Part shown: positions 9,762 to 19,554 of the stretch, piece after piece
How the letters are laid out: every line of letters begins with the position of its first letter
Position numbering within the stretch: position 1 is the stretch's first letter
Assembly: GCA_964574985.1 (NCBI GenBank)
Contig: CAZNPH010000005.1
Location: 121,542-185,541, forward strand
DNA: 64,000 nucleotides
From: CAZNPH01 sp964574985
GTDB lineage: Bacteria; Bacteroidota; Bacteroidia; Bacteroidales; SM23-62
Direction: 5' to 3'
Notes under the pieces: model-generated
The model's database searches: none
The model's input: the letters and a program-made list of their open reading frames with translations, nothing else
Told to the model about the DNA's origin: nothing
Made by a program: the position numbers and the translations under genes

Positions 9762-9777
9762 GGAATTCTTGAATTCC
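9762..9777. promoter_or_regulatory. Inverted repeat between divergent galM and lipoprotein genes (candidate operator)
   Basis: GGAATTCTTGAATTCC is two perfect 7-bp arms separated by two bases. It lies in the roughly 200-bp divergent intergenic region, upstream of a near-consensus -7 element reading toward galM. Binding by a dimeric regulator is possible; none is encoded adjacently. Confidence 0.3.
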
Positions 9778-9857
9778 TGCATTCCACTGAATAATTTTTA
9801 TTAATTTTACCCGGGTTATTGTATGTCAGATAAAGTTTTTAACTAAAATACTGAAGA

Positions 9858-10709
9858 ATGAAAAAGCCATCTGTTTCCAGTTCAATCCTTCATCTGGGAT
9901 TCATTGCCATTGTTACTTCAGTAATCCTCGCTGGATGTAAGAGCCGGCAGGAAGACAAAAAATCCGGACAGGAAGAAATAACTGCAGGTGAAATGGATGT
10001 TAAACCGGAAAAAGAAAAATTGCTGAAAGAGATCTCCGAATACCCCATTCCCACATCCTTTGAGGTCACAAAAATGCTGAACGAAGCCGGAGCCAGCTAT
10101 ATTCTAAGCCTTTCCAATCCGGTCGACAATGTGGACAAATACATCACACTGAAAAGCAAAGCGGTAAATCTGGGGATATATGGTGCCGATCTGAGTTACG
10201 CATCCACATATAATCAGACCCAGGAAACCATGCAATATCTGAAAGCTTCCACCCGGCTGATGGATGACCTTCAGATTTCAAGCGCGTTCAACAAAACCAT
10301 GGCCGCCCGGATCGAAGAGAATCTGGGGAACCCGGATTCCCTGATCACCATCATTTCCGATTCATTTTATGACACCTACAAGTATCTTCAGGAAAATGAA
10401 CAGGACGAGCTTTCCATACTTGTCATCGCCGGCAGTTACATCGAAGCATTGTACATAACCACCCAGATCAATATCATCAGCAGGAACAAAGAACAGATCA
10501 AAGAAATAATCAGTGATCAGGAGGCACCCCTGAACAAGATGATTGAAATTCTTGAACCGGTTAAAGATGACAGTCAAATAGCGGACATATACAATAAAAT
10601 GAGCAACCTGCATGATATATACGAGGGTGCAGGGGAAGAACTGACCGATGAGCAGATCGAAACCATCACCAATGAAGTTGAAAAGGTCAGGAATGAGCTC
10701 GTAGGCTGA
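9858..10709 (+). CDS. Lipoprotein of unknown function, partner of the ABC gene
   Basis: A 283-residue protein with a lipoprotein signal ending in ILAGCKS (Cys about residue 26). A short charged linker follows, and the rest is predicted mostly helical (stretches such as TQETMQYLKASTRLMDDLQ), with no enzymatic motif I recognise. It ends 56 nt before a large ABC ATPase-permease, suggesting that it is a periplasm-facing accessory of that transporter. That partnership is inferred from position only. Confidence 0.75.
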   Translation: MKKPSVSSSILHLGFIAIVTSVILAGCKSRQEDKKSGQEEITAGEMDVKPEKEKLLKEISEYPIPTSFEVTKMLNEAGASYILSLSNPVDNVDKYITLKSKAVNLGIYGADLSYASTYNQTQETMQYLKASTRLMDDLQISSAFNKTMAARIEENLGNPDSLITIISDSFYDTYKYLQENEQDELSILVIAGSYIEALYITTQINIISRNKEQIKEIISDQEAPLNKMIEILEPVKDDSQIADIYNKMSNLHDIYEGAGEELTDEQIETITNEVEKVRNELVG

Positions 10710-10765
10710 TCTGCCGGAACTGAAACTTAACAGAAGGGTGCCACTTACGAAAGTCCCCTTCGACT

Positions 10766-13700
10766 ATGAGTGAATCCATCCTCAATGCTTTGATGCATTT
10801 ATTTGCGGTAATCGCCACCCTCGGGACGGAAGGCATTACCGAATCCGGAAAAAAGGTCGTACGGTCATTTCTCAGGCAACATCTGAAAGAAGATATCGCG
10901 GAAGAATATTTCTCCCTGTTCGAGGATTATATGGACTTTTACAGGCGTGACCGGCAATGGAAAGTCAAAAATGAAGAATGGCCTGAATATGAGTTAGATG
11001 AGCGGCAAATTAACCATATCTGCGCCAAAATCAGCAGGGAACTTCACCGGAACGAGCGGATTATTGTGCTGCTCAGATTGATTGAATTTATTTTTGAAGA
11101 CCTGGCCATTTCCGATGCTGAGAACCGGTTCGTAAACATTGTTGCCCGCACTTTCGGCATCGGTCACGAAGAATTCCGGAATGCGAAATCATTCCTGACC
11201 GGCAATGATTTCGATACAATCGACGAAAAACACCTGCTGGTCATTGAAAAGAAACAAGGAGAGGCACTCGAAGATCTGGAAGGTGCCTGGGTTGAGGCAA
11301 ACCGTCCCGCGGACCTTGAAAAAAGCAATGTCATATACAACCATAACCTGGACGGCCGGCTGGTGTTTTTACACCTCAGCAGCGCCGGCATATTCATTTT
11401 CAGGCTGTTTGGAAATGATGAAATGCATGTTGAAGGACAGAAGATCATTCCGGGCCGGTTCTATATCCTCAACAAGGGATCCATCATCAGGGGCCCCCGT
11501 CTGGGCAGCATATACTACAGCCAGATTGCCGGCACTTTCCTGCAATCCAAAGAAGTCAAAATCACGTTCAATGCAGAAAACATCGCCTTCAATTTCAAAA
11601 ACAGTCCGAACGGAATAAAACCCTTCGGTTTTTCGGAAGAATCAGGCAACCTGATCGGCATCATGGGAGGCAGCGGTACAGGCAAATCCACACTTCTCAA
11701 TATGCTGAGCGGACAACTACCTTTGAACCAGGGAAAAATAAGCATCAACGGATATGATCTTCACCGGGAACAATTCAAGCTGAAAGGAGTCATCGGATTC
11801 GTACCTCAGGATGATCTGCTGATCGAGGAACTCACCGTTTACCAGAACCTGCATTACAACGCCCGTTTGTGCTTCAGGCATTATAGCTCCGAACAGCTTG
11901 CACATACGGTCAACAGAATGCTCGACGACCTGGATCTGTCAGACATCAGAAACCTGAAAGTGGGAAATCCCCTGAACAAAATGATCAGCGGGGGACAGAG
12001 AAAAAGACTCAACATCAGCCTGGAACTCATGCGGGAACCTTCCATACTTTTTGTTGACGAACCCACATCAGGACTTTCTTCCATGGATGCCGAAAAAGTG
12101 ATCAACCTGCTCAAGGAACAAACCATCAAAGGAAAACTGGTCATCGCCAATATACACCAGCCTTCGGCCAAAATATTCAGACAGTTTGACAAGTTGTGGG
12201 TTCTTGACCGGGGAGGATACATCATATATACCGGGAATCCGATCGATGCCATCGAATATTTCAAAACACAGAGCAGTTATGCCGATCCTTCGGAAGCAGA
12301 ATGCTCCGCGTGCGGACACGTGAATCCCGAACTGATCCTTGAGATCGTGGAATCCAGGGAAGTGGACGAAAAAGGCAGGTATACCGCAAAACGAAGGACA
12401 TCGCCGGAAGAATGGTATGCACTTTATCTTGAAAAGATCCAGTCGGGGATCAGAATGCAACCCTCAAAGCGGATCCTGCCCCGGACTTCCTTCATGATCC
12501 CCGAAATCGATAAGCAATTTTTTATATTCCTCGAAAGAAATCTCCGCGCCAAACTGACCGATGTGCAATACTTGCTCATCAGCACGCTGGAAGCGCCATT
12601 TCTTGCCATCATACTGGCTTTTTTCACCAAGCACATCTCCTCCGAAGGATACATTTTCAGTGCCAATAAGAATTTGCCCCAGTATCTGTTCATGGCAGTT
12701 ATTGTGTCAATTTTCATCGGATTAACCATCAGCGCTGAAGAAATCATCAAGGACCGGAGGATACTGCTGAGGGAGTCTTTTCTGAATCTCAGCCGGTTCA
12801 GTTATCTCAATTCAAAAATTGTCTATCTTTTCATGCTTTCTGCAGCACAAATGATCATTTTCGTCCTGATCGGCAATGCCATACTGGAAATCCGCGGCAT
12901 GGCCCTCACCTACTGGGTCATCCTGCTGAGTGCAGCCGCTTTTTCAAACATGCTGGGATTGAATATATCGAGCGGACTCGATTCGGTGGTGTCCATATAT
13001 ATACTTGTTCCGCTGATTCTGATCCCGCAGTTGCTTCTGAGCGGAGTGATCGTAAAATTCGATGAACTCCATGCCAGTCTGACCAACAAGATCAACGTAC
13101 CCGTGATCGGGGATCTGATGACCTCCCGTTGGGCCGTTGAGGCCATAAGCGTCGAACAATTCAAAAGCAACCGGTTCGAAAAACATTTTTATGAATATGA
13201 CCGGAAAATCAGTCAGGCCTCCTTCAAAACATCATTTATCATTCCCAGGCTGCAGAATATACTGGAGGAATGCGGAAGGAATCTGAATGCCGGAGCTGCT
13301 GAAGAAAATGCAGATAATCTGCAACTCATGAAAAATGAGATCACCGAAATGAGCGCCCGGACCAGCCTGTTTCCTTTCGAATATATTTCCGGATTTAACA
13401 CGGAAGACTTCGATCAGGAAATCATGGAAGAAACTTTCGATTATCTGACCTATGCAAAGTTTCATTTCCTGGAAATCGCGGACCGGCAGAACATGAAAAG
13501 GGATTCGGTATACAACCGCCTTGCGGAAAAACTGGGAGAGGACGGTGTGATCCTGTTGAAACAAAACCACCACAATGAACAACTTGCCGATCATTTGCTT
13601 GACCGCAACGAGATCGAGAAGATCATCCGGGTGGGGAACCGGCTGATCCAGAAAAAAGATCCGGTATACAAGTATCCCCGGCATAACTGGGGACGGGCGC

Positions 13701-13867
13701 ATTTTTATGCACCGGTGAAGATCTTCAATTATCAGGTGTATGACACATTGATATTCAACCTCATCCTCATCTGGATCTTTACTTTCATTCTGTATGTAAC
13801 CCTGTTGACCGATCTGCTGAGAAAAACCATCCGTACACTAACCCGATTCAGAATTTTACTATTTTAG
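10766..13867 (+). CDS. Large ABCG-like ATPase-permease with helical N-terminal extension
   Basis: A single-chain half transporter of 1033 residues. Residues 1-150 are a helical, charged region reminiscent of TerB/tellurite-resistance-type domains; about 175-285 are beta-rich; then comes an ABC ATPase with Walker A GGSGTGKST (about residue 300), signature ISGGQRKRLN (about 406) and Walker B ILFVDEPTSGL (about 427). Gene order ATPase-then-membrane and the short spacing match the ABCG/White layout. Membrane helices occur at about 605-760, then a hydrophilic insert of about 230 residues, then a final helix at about 995-1015. The substrate is unknown. The lipoprotein 56 nt upstream is the likely partner; the symporter gene begins 33 nt downstream. 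Confidence 0.85.
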   Translation: MSESILNALMHLFAVIATLGTEGITESGKKVVRSFLRQHLKEDIAEEYFSLFEDYMDFYRRDRQWKVKNEEWPEYELDERQINHICAKISRELHRNERIIVLLRLIEFIFEDLAISDAENRFVNIVARTFGIGHEEFRNAKSFLTGNDFDTIDEKHLLVIEKKQGEALEDLEGAWVEANRPADLEKSNVIYNHNLDGRLVFLHLSSAGIFIFRLFGNDEMHVEGQKIIPGRFYILNKGSIIRGPRLGSIYYSQIAGTFLQSKEVKITFNAENIAFNFKNSPNGIKPFGFSEESGNLIGIMGGSGTGKSTLLNMLSGQLPLNQGKISINGYDLHREQFKLKGVIGFVPQDDLLIEELTVYQNLHYNARLCFRHYSSEQLAHTVNRMLDDLDLSDIRNLKVGNPLNKMISGGQRKRLNISLELMREPSILFVDEPTSGLSSMDAEKVINLLKEQTIKGKLVIANIHQPSAKIFRQFDKLWVLDRGGYIIYTGNPIDAIEYFKTQSSYADPSEAECSACGHVNPELILEIVESREVDEKGRYTAKRRTSPEEWYALYLEKIQSGIRMQPSKRILPRTSFMIPEIDKQFFIFLERNLRAKLTDVQYLLISTLEAPFLAIILAFFTKHISSEGYIFSANKNLPQYLFMAVIVSIFIGLTISAEEIIKDRRILLRESFLNLSRFSYLNSKIVYLFMLSAAQMIIFVLIGNAILEIRGMALTYWVILLSAAAFSNMLGLNISSGLDSVVSIYILVPLILIPQLLLSGVIVKFDELHASLTNKINVPVIGDLMTSRWAVEAISVEQFKSNRFEKHFYEYDRKISQASFKTSFIIPRLQNILEECGRNLNAGAAEENADNLQLMKNEITEMSARTSLFPFEYISGFNTEDFDQEIMEETFDYLTYAKFHFLEIADRQNMKRDSVYNRLAEKLGEDGVILLKQNHHNEQLADHLLDRNEIEKIIRVGNRLIQKKDPVYKYPRHNWGRAHFYAPVKIFNYQVYDTLIFNLILIWIFTFILYVTLLTDLLRKTIRTLTRFRILLF

Positions 13868-13900
13868 TCATTTGTTTACAACGGAAAAGCCATTGTTCGA

Positions 13901-15844
13901 ATGAGACTTTCCTTCCTGGATCTTTCCATTATTGCCGTATATCTGAGCTCCACCATCGCCATCGGATTGATCCTGAGGAAAAGGGCGGCCAAAAACATCG
14001 ATTCCTATTTTCTGGGGGGTAAATCCCTTCCCTGGTATATGCTCGGACTCTCCAACGCATCCGGGATGTTTGACATTTCGGGTACCATGTGGCTGGTTGC
14101 CATATTGTTTGTATACGGACTCAAAAGTGTCTGGTTGCCATGGTTGTGGCCCACCTTCAACCAGATATTCCTGATGGTTTACCTGTCGGCCTGGCTGCGG
14201 AGATCGAACGTTCTGACCGGTGCGGAATGGATCAGGATCCGTTTCGGCGACGGGACAGGGGGAAAACTCTCCCACATCATTGTGGTGGTCTTTGCCGTAA
14301 TGGGAGTCCTGGGTTTTCTTGCCTATGGTTTCATCGGGATCGGAAAGTTCATTGAAATATTCATTCCCTGGGAAACCATTGAAGGGTATGTGCCTTTCCG
14401 GGTTCCGGACCGTTATATTCCTCATTTTTACGGGATAATGTTTACAACAGTGGCTACCTTTTATGTGATCATGGGGGGGATGTTCAGCATCGTATGGACG
14501 GATGTGCTCCAGTTTACCATCATGACCATTTCTGCCGTCATCATTGCCATCATTGCCATGAACCGGGTGGATCCCGACCTGCTTCGCAGCCTGGTCCCGG
14601 AGGGATGGCTGACCCCTTTCTTCGGATGGAAACTGGACCTGAACTGGTCATCCTACATACCGGAAGTGACCGGCAAAATAAAAAGCGACGGATACTCACT
14701 TTTCACCCTCCTGATGATGATGATGCTTTTCAAGGGCATTTTGGTAAGTGCAGGCGGACCCGCACCCAATTATGATATGCAGAAGATCCTGGCCACCAGA
14801 TCCCCCAGGGAAGGAGCCCTCATGAGCGGATTTGTATCCCTTGTTTTGCTCCCTGTCCGCTATTTGCTGATCGCAGGTTTCACGGTACTGGCCATTGTCT
14901 ATTATAACCGGCTTGATCTGATGGTGGGCAGCCGGATCGATTTCGAGAACATACTTCCCTCTGCGATCAACCAGTTCGTGCCTGCAGGATTGACGGGGCT
15001 GCTGCTGGCCGGATTGCTTGCTGCTTTCATGTCTACATTCGCTTCCACGGTAAATGCAGCTCCTGCATACCTGGTCAATGACATTTACATCCGCTATATC
15101 GAACCCAAAGCCAGCAGAAAAAAAACCATATATGCCAGTTACCTCATTTCACTGCTGGTGGTGGTGATCAGTATCATCATCGGATTTTTCGTTCAGAGCA
15201 TCAACAGTGTACTCCAATGGATCGTTTCCGCGCTTTGGGGAGGATACGTTGCAGCCAACGTTCTCAAATGGTACTGGTGGCGATTCAACGGTTACGGTTA
15301 TTTCTGGGGGATGCTTTCCGGCATGACGGCCGCCATGATCCTTCCGGGCATCACGGGAATGGTTTTCCCTTCCCTGCCCGCCGATATCCTTCCCCTGTAT
15401 GCCTTTCCGGGACTATTGGTCATATCTCTGGCAGGTTGTATCCTGGGAAGTCTTTTGACCGCTCCGAACGATGAAAAACTGCTGATTGAATTTTACAAAA
15501 AAGTGAGACCCTGGGGATTCTGGAAGCCCATCCACGAAAAACTGGCAAAGCAGCATCCGGGCGCGGGAAAAAACACACATTTCGGACGTGACATGTTCAA
15601 TATCCTCACAGGCATCATTGCACAAACAACCCTTGTCCTTTTGCCTGTTTACCTGGTCATCAAAGCGGAACTTCCGGTCCTGATCAGTGTATCGATATTC
15701 ATTGTGTGTGCAGTCATTCTCAAAAAAAACTGGTACAACAAACTGAAAGACTGGCCCGATGATCTCAGCGCAAGGGACCATGAGCAGATGTCAACTACAA
15801 AAACAACGGACCATGGAGAAAAAAGAATTCAACAGAAAGGTTGA
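13901..15844 (+). CDS. Sodium:solute symporter (SSS/SLC5 family)
   Basis: A polytopic protein of 647 residues with about 13-14 membrane segments. The start, FLDLSIIAVYLSSTIAIGL followed by SYFLGGKSLPWY, is the typical SSS first helix and loop. Conserved small-residue helices follow (ASGMFDISGT; LLAGLLAAFMSTFASTVN carrying the Ser/Thr pair of the second sodium site). It would import a sugar or another organic solute with Na+. Its last 32 nt overlap the GH130 gene, so the pair is probably co-translated, and the solute may be the disaccharide that GH130 phosphorolyses. The substrate is inferred from context. Confidence 0.88.
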   Translation: MRLSFLDLSIIAVYLSSTIAIGLILRKRAAKNIDSYFLGGKSLPWYMLGLSNASGMFDISGTMWLVAILFVYGLKSVWLPWLWPTFNQIFLMVYLSAWLRRSNVLTGAEWIRIRFGDGTGGKLSHIIVVVFAVMGVLGFLAYGFIGIGKFIEIFIPWETIEGYVPFRVPDRYIPHFYGIMFTTVATFYVIMGGMFSIVWTDVLQFTIMTISAVIIAIIAMNRVDPDLLRSLVPEGWLTPFFGWKLDLNWSSYIPEVTGKIKSDGYSLFTLLMMMMLFKGILVSAGGPAPNYDMQKILATRSPREGALMSGFVSLVLLPVRYLLIAGFTVLAIVYYNRLDLMVGSRIDFENILPSAINQFVPAGLTGLLLAGLLAAFMSTFASTVNAAPAYLVNDIYIRYIEPKASRKKTIYASYLISLLVVVISIIIGFFVQSINSVLQWIVSALWGGYVAANVLKWYWWRFNGYGYFWGMLSGMTAAMILPGITGMVFPSLPADILPLYAFPGLLVISLAGCILGSLLTAPNDEKLLIEFYKKVRPWGFWKPIHEKLAKQHPGAGKNTHFGRDMFNILTGIIAQTTLVLLPVYLVIKAELPVLISVSIFIVCAVILKKNWYNKLKDWPDDLSARDHEQMSTTKTTDHGEKRIQQKG

Positions 15845-17000
15845 GAAACTGTTTCGACGGCATGAAAAACTGATCAGCCGGAAAAACCAAAAAAGAAAAA
15901 AGGGGACCGGAGTTTACGACCGGTATAAATATCCGGTCATCACCGCAGGCCACGTACCCGTATTCTGGAAATATGATCTGGAATACAACAGCAACCCGCT
16001 GTTGTTGCAAAGACTCGGGATCAACTCAGGTTTCAATGCCGGTGCCATAGAACTGGATGGTAAAATTTGCCTTGCCGTACGCGTGGAGGGGTATGACAGA
16101 AAATCATTCTTTGCCATAGCCGAAAGCAAAACGGGCATTGACCAGTTCAGGTTCCGGGATTATCCCGTGGTGCTTCCGGAAGCGGAACAACGCGATACCA
16201 ATGTATACGATATGCGGCTTACCCTCCACCAGGACGGATGGATCTACGGGGTTTTCTGCACAGAAAGAAAAGATACCGAAGCACCTCCCGGGGATTTTTC
16301 TTCGGCCATCGCCCGGTGCGGGATCGCCAGAACAAAAGACCTGGAGACCTGGGAGCGGCTGGACGATCTCCGGACAGCCGCTCCCCAGCAAAGGAACTGC
16401 GTACTGCATCCCGAATTTATCGATGGGGAATATGCTTTCTATACCCGGCCCCAGGATGAATTCACAAAGGTCGGTTCAGGAGGAGGCATCGGCTGGGGGC
16501 TGGCAGAAGACATTGAACACGCCCGGATCAACCGGGAGATCATCATCAATCCGCGTGCATACCATTCCGTAAAAGAACTGAAGAACGGACAAGGTCCCCC
16601 GCCCCTCAAGACAAAAGAAGGATGGCTGCATCTGGCACACGGGGTCAGGAATACGGCGACCGGACTCCGCTATGTTCTGTACATGTTCCTTACCCGGCTC
16701 AACAGTCCCGAAGAGATCGTCCGGGAACCCGGAGGATATTTCATGGCTCCCGAAAATGATGAACGGACCGGGGATGTTTCCAATGTTCTTTTCTCCAATG
16801 GATGGGTCTGCCGTGACACCGGAGAAGTCTTCATCTATTACGGATCATCGGATACGCGCACACATGTGGCAACCACATCCGTGGACCGGCTGCTGGATTA
16901 TGTAATGAATACACCGGAGGACGGAGTGTATTCGGGGGCTTGTGTTGAACAGAGGATCGAACTGATAAGGAAAAACAAGAAACTGATGAAAAGTTTGTAA
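15813..17000 (+). CDS. GH130 family mannoside phosphorylase (probably 4-O-beta-mannosyl-glucose type)
   Basis: A 395-residue cytoplasmic five-bladed beta-propeller enzyme of family GH130. It contains GFNAGAIELDGKICLAVRVEG, DRKSFFAIAES, the catalytic-Asp region around DTNVYDMRLT, and GWLHLAHGVRNTATGLRYVL. This pattern resembles subfamily 1, which phosphorolyses 4-O-beta-D-mannosyl-D-glucose to mannose 1-phosphate and glucose. The ATG at 15813 lies inside the symporter gene (32-nt overlap); earlier in-frame codons lie deeper in it. Together with the symporter this makes an uptake-and-phosphorolysis pair for a beta-mannoside. Family assignment is firm; the substrate comes from remembered motif similarity. 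Confidence 0.87.
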   Translation: MEKKEFNRKVEKLFRRHEKLISRKNQKRKKGTGVYDRYKYPVITAGHVPVFWKYDLEYNSNPLLLQRLGINSGFNAGAIELDGKICLAVRVEGYDRKSFFAIAESKTGIDQFRFRDYPVVLPEAEQRDTNVYDMRLTLHQDGWIYGVFCTERKDTEAPPGDFSSAIARCGIARTKDLETWERLDDLRTAAPQQRNCVLHPEFIDGEYAFYTRPQDEFTKVGSGGGIGWGLAEDIEHARINREIIINPRAYHSVKELKNGQGPPPLKTKEGWLHLAHGVRNTATGLRYVLYMFLTRLNSPEEIVREPGGYFMAPENDERTGDVSNVLFSNGWVCRDTGEVFIYYGSSDTRTHVATTSVDRLLDYVMNTPEDGVYSGACVEQRIELIRKNKKLMKSL

Positions 17001-17021
17001 TTTGCACTCAAAATATCTGCT

Positions 17022-18518
17022 ATGAAACTATCCAATGCATTGCTCATCTCAGGAATAGCAGGCACGATGATATCCTGCCGTGGCTCCAGTCAAAAACAGC
17101 CAATCCCTGAACTGGAAAAGATCCCGGGCAAAGATCCGCGAAATGTGATATTTATACTCAGTGATGACCACCGGTATGATTTCATGGGATTTACGGGGAA
17201 GGTGCCCGGACTCGAAACGCCGAATATGGACCGGATGGCGGCCCGGGGAGCACACATCCGGAATGCCTTCGTAAGCACCTCGCTCTGTTCTCCCAGCCGG
17301 GCATCCATTCTTACCGGTCAGTATGCCCATACACACAGGATCGTGGATAACTCGGCACCCGCACCGGGAGATAATGTATATTTTCCCGAACACCTGCAAA
17401 AGGCAGGATATCAGACAGCATTCATCGGAAAGTGGCATATGGGGCACACGGATTTCGAACCGAGGAAGGGATTTGACCGGTGGGTAAGCTTCAAGGGACA
17501 AGGCACATATTATGGCGTGGAACTGAACGTGGACGGTGAAGTCATTGATTATCCCGATTCGGTTTACACCACCCGGCTGTTGACCGGCTACGCCCTGGAT
17601 TTCCTGGAAGAAAGAGATCCGCGGAAACCGTTCTTTCTGTATCTTTCGCACAAGGCCGTCCATGCCATGTTCAAACCCGCCCGCCGGGACCTGGGAAAAT
17701 ATGAGAATATGAAGATCCGGTATCCCGAGACCATGGACCTGACCGCCACCGGTGAATACAAAAAGTATGACATACCCGAATGGGTGAAAGAACAAAGGTA
17801 CAGCTGGCACGGTGTGGATTATATGTATCACGGACAATTGTCCTTTGAAGAATTCTACAAACGCTATTGCGAAACCCTTCTGGGAGTGGACAGAAGCATC
17901 GGCAGGGTCATGGATTACCTGTCAGATGAAGGCATAGAACAGACCACCATGGTGATCTACATGGGAGACAATGGTTTTTCTTTCGGGGAACACGGACTCA
18001 TAGACAAAAGGAACTCATTTGAAGAATCCATAAGGGTTCCCATGCTGGCATGCTGCCCTGAGATCATCGAAGGCAATACAGTCATAACGGAAATGATCCA
18101 GAACATTGACATTGCCCCCACCATCCTTGAAATGGCAGGATTGCAGCCGCCGGAGAATATGCAGGGCATGTCCTTTCTGCCGGTTCTCGAACGCCGGGAT
18201 GTAGCCTGGAGGGACCGGATCTACTATGAATACTACTGGGAATATTACTTTCCCCAAACCCCCACAACTTTTGCAGTCAGGACAGACCGGTATAAATACG
18301 TATTCCACCACGGAATCTGGGATGCAAATGAATTCTACGATCTGCAGGAAGATCCCATTGAAAAATTCAACCTGATCCGGTCGCCGGAACACCAGGAAAT
18401 GATCAAATCCCTCAGGGACGGTATCTGGGAATGGCTGGAATCAACGGACGGCATGTCCATACCCCTGAAAAGAATCGGCGCACCCAGGGGTGATTACCGT
18501 TTCAAGGGTTATTATTAA
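17022..18518 (+). CDS. Exported sulfatase (type I, formylglycine-dependent)
   Basis: A 498-residue sulfatase. The N-terminus ends in GTMISCRG, a probable lipobox (Cys about residue 19), suggesting anchoring to a membrane. The metal-binding start NVIFILSDDHR and the activation motif SLCSPSRASILTG (C-x-P-x-R, whose Cys becomes formylglycine) are intact, as are GKWHMGH and the later MGDNGFSFGEHGL. It removes sulfate esters from a glycan; this arrangement is common among polysaccharide-utilisation sulfatases. It lies 21 nt after GH130 and 14 nt before a nucleoside hydrolase. No maturase (anSME) gene is seen in the window, so activation must be supplied elsewhere. Confidence 0.92.
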   Translation: MKLSNALLISGIAGTMISCRGSSQKQPIPELEKIPGKDPRNVIFILSDDHRYDFMGFTGKVPGLETPNMDRMAARGAHIRNAFVSTSLCSPSRASILTGQYAHTHRIVDNSAPAPGDNVYFPEHLQKAGYQTAFIGKWHMGHTDFEPRKGFDRWVSFKGQGTYYGVELNVDGEVIDYPDSVYTTRLLTGYALDFLEERDPRKPFFLYLSHKAVHAMFKPARRDLGKYENMKIRYPETMDLTATGEYKKYDIPEWVKEQRYSWHGVDYMYHGQLSFEEFYKRYCETLLGVDRSIGRVMDYLSDEGIEQTTMVIYMGDNGFSFGEHGLIDKRNSFEESIRVPMLACCPEIIEGNTVITEMIQNIDIAPTILEMAGLQPPENMQGMSFLPVLERRDVAWRDRIYYEYYWEYYFPQTPTTFAVRTDRYKYVFHHGIWDANEFYDLQEDPIEKFNLIRSPEHQEMIKSLRDGIWEWLESTDGMSIPLKRIGAPRGDYRFKGYY

Positions 18519-18532
18519 TATACATATCCTGT

Positions 18533-19501
18533 ATGAGGAACATAATTAGAAAAATTTTCAGGAATCTTTTTTACATCGTTCTGATCCTCCTGGTCATTTA
18601 CCTTGTGGTCTCCAACCTCTACAATATAAAGGAGAACAGAAAAGAACAAACCATTGAGGTGATCATTGATGCAGACACAGGCCGGGAAATAGACGGACTT
18701 TTCGCTGTTGTCCGGCTGTTGACGGAGCCTTCGGTGAAGGTAAACGGACTCCTGTCATCTCAATATCGTATGCTCAGGGGAGCACCCGACAGTTCGGCAA
18801 CAGAAAGCCGGCGGATCAATGAACGGATCCTTTCCCTGCTTGGCATGCATTCAATCCCTCGTCCGGCAGGAGCAGAAGACCGCCTCCGTTTTGAGGGAAA
18901 ACCGGAACCCCAACCTTCCCCCGCATCCAAATTCATCATCAGAAAAGCCCGGGAACATTCCTATGAAGACAAACTCAATCTGGTGCTTTTTGGCCCCTGT
19001 ACCAATCTCGCATCCGCCATACTGGAGGCTCCGGACATCGTTCCCCGCATCCGCTGTTACTTTGCCGGATTCCGGTTTTATCCCGAAACAGAAGTATGGG
19101 ACAAGAATGAGTTCAATATCAGAAACGACCTGGATGCCGCCGATGTGCTGCTGAACACCTCCCGGCTGGAATTGCACATCATGCCGGCAAACATATCGGA
19201 CACCCTGGTCATTTTTCAATCCACGGCCTTTGCAAATCTCAGGAACAAAGGAGATATCTGGAATTACCTGGTGCGTTCCTGGGAGAAAAATTATCCGGGA
19301 GAGAACAAGTTGGTCATGCAGGATATTGCCCTGGCCGAAGCCCTGATCGAACCCGGCTTCTGCATAGAAAATGAGGCTGTAACACCCCCGGAAAATACGG
19401 AACGGACCATCCATGTCTTTACCGAAATAGATGCAGACGAGATGATCAGGGACTTCTGGAAAGGGATCCGGGATTATCAGGACAAGCAAATGAGCCCCTG
19501 A
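18533..19501 (+). CDS. Membrane-anchored nucleoside hydrolase-like protein
   Basis: A 322-residue protein. Residues about 10-28 form one membrane helix (LFYIVLILLVIYLVVSNLY) followed by a soluble domain of the inosine-uridine nucleoside hydrolase fold. The calcium-binding N-terminal motif reads IIDADTGREIDGLFAV, a DxDTGxExD variant, and a central LVLFGPCTNLASAI matches the second conserved block. The equivalent of the late His/Asp block is the NEFNIRNDLDAADVLL segment. The anchor would place the domain in the periplasm, unlike cytoplasmic purine salvage enzymes. It could hydrolyse a nucleoside or another N-glycoside or C-O linked sugar; the activity is not proven by the motifs. Confidence 0.75.
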   Translation: MRNIIRKIFRNLFYIVLILLVIYLVVSNLYNIKENRKEQTIEVIIDADTGREIDGLFAVVRLLTEPSVKVNGLLSSQYRMLRGAPDSSATESRRINERILSLLGMHSIPRPAGAEDRLRFEGKPEPQPSPASKFIIRKAREHSYEDKLNLVLFGPCTNLASAILEAPDIVPRIRCYFAGFRFYPETEVWDKNEFNIRNDLDAADVLLNTSRLELHIMPANISDTLVIFQSTAFANLRNKGDIWNYLVRSWEKNYPGENKLVMQDIALAEALIEPGFCIENEAVTPPENTERTIHVFTEIDADEMIRDFWKGIRDYQDKQMSP

Positions 19502-19554
19502 AACCTCATGCATTATATCATAGAACGGACCGGAAAATATCAGAGGATTTTGAG

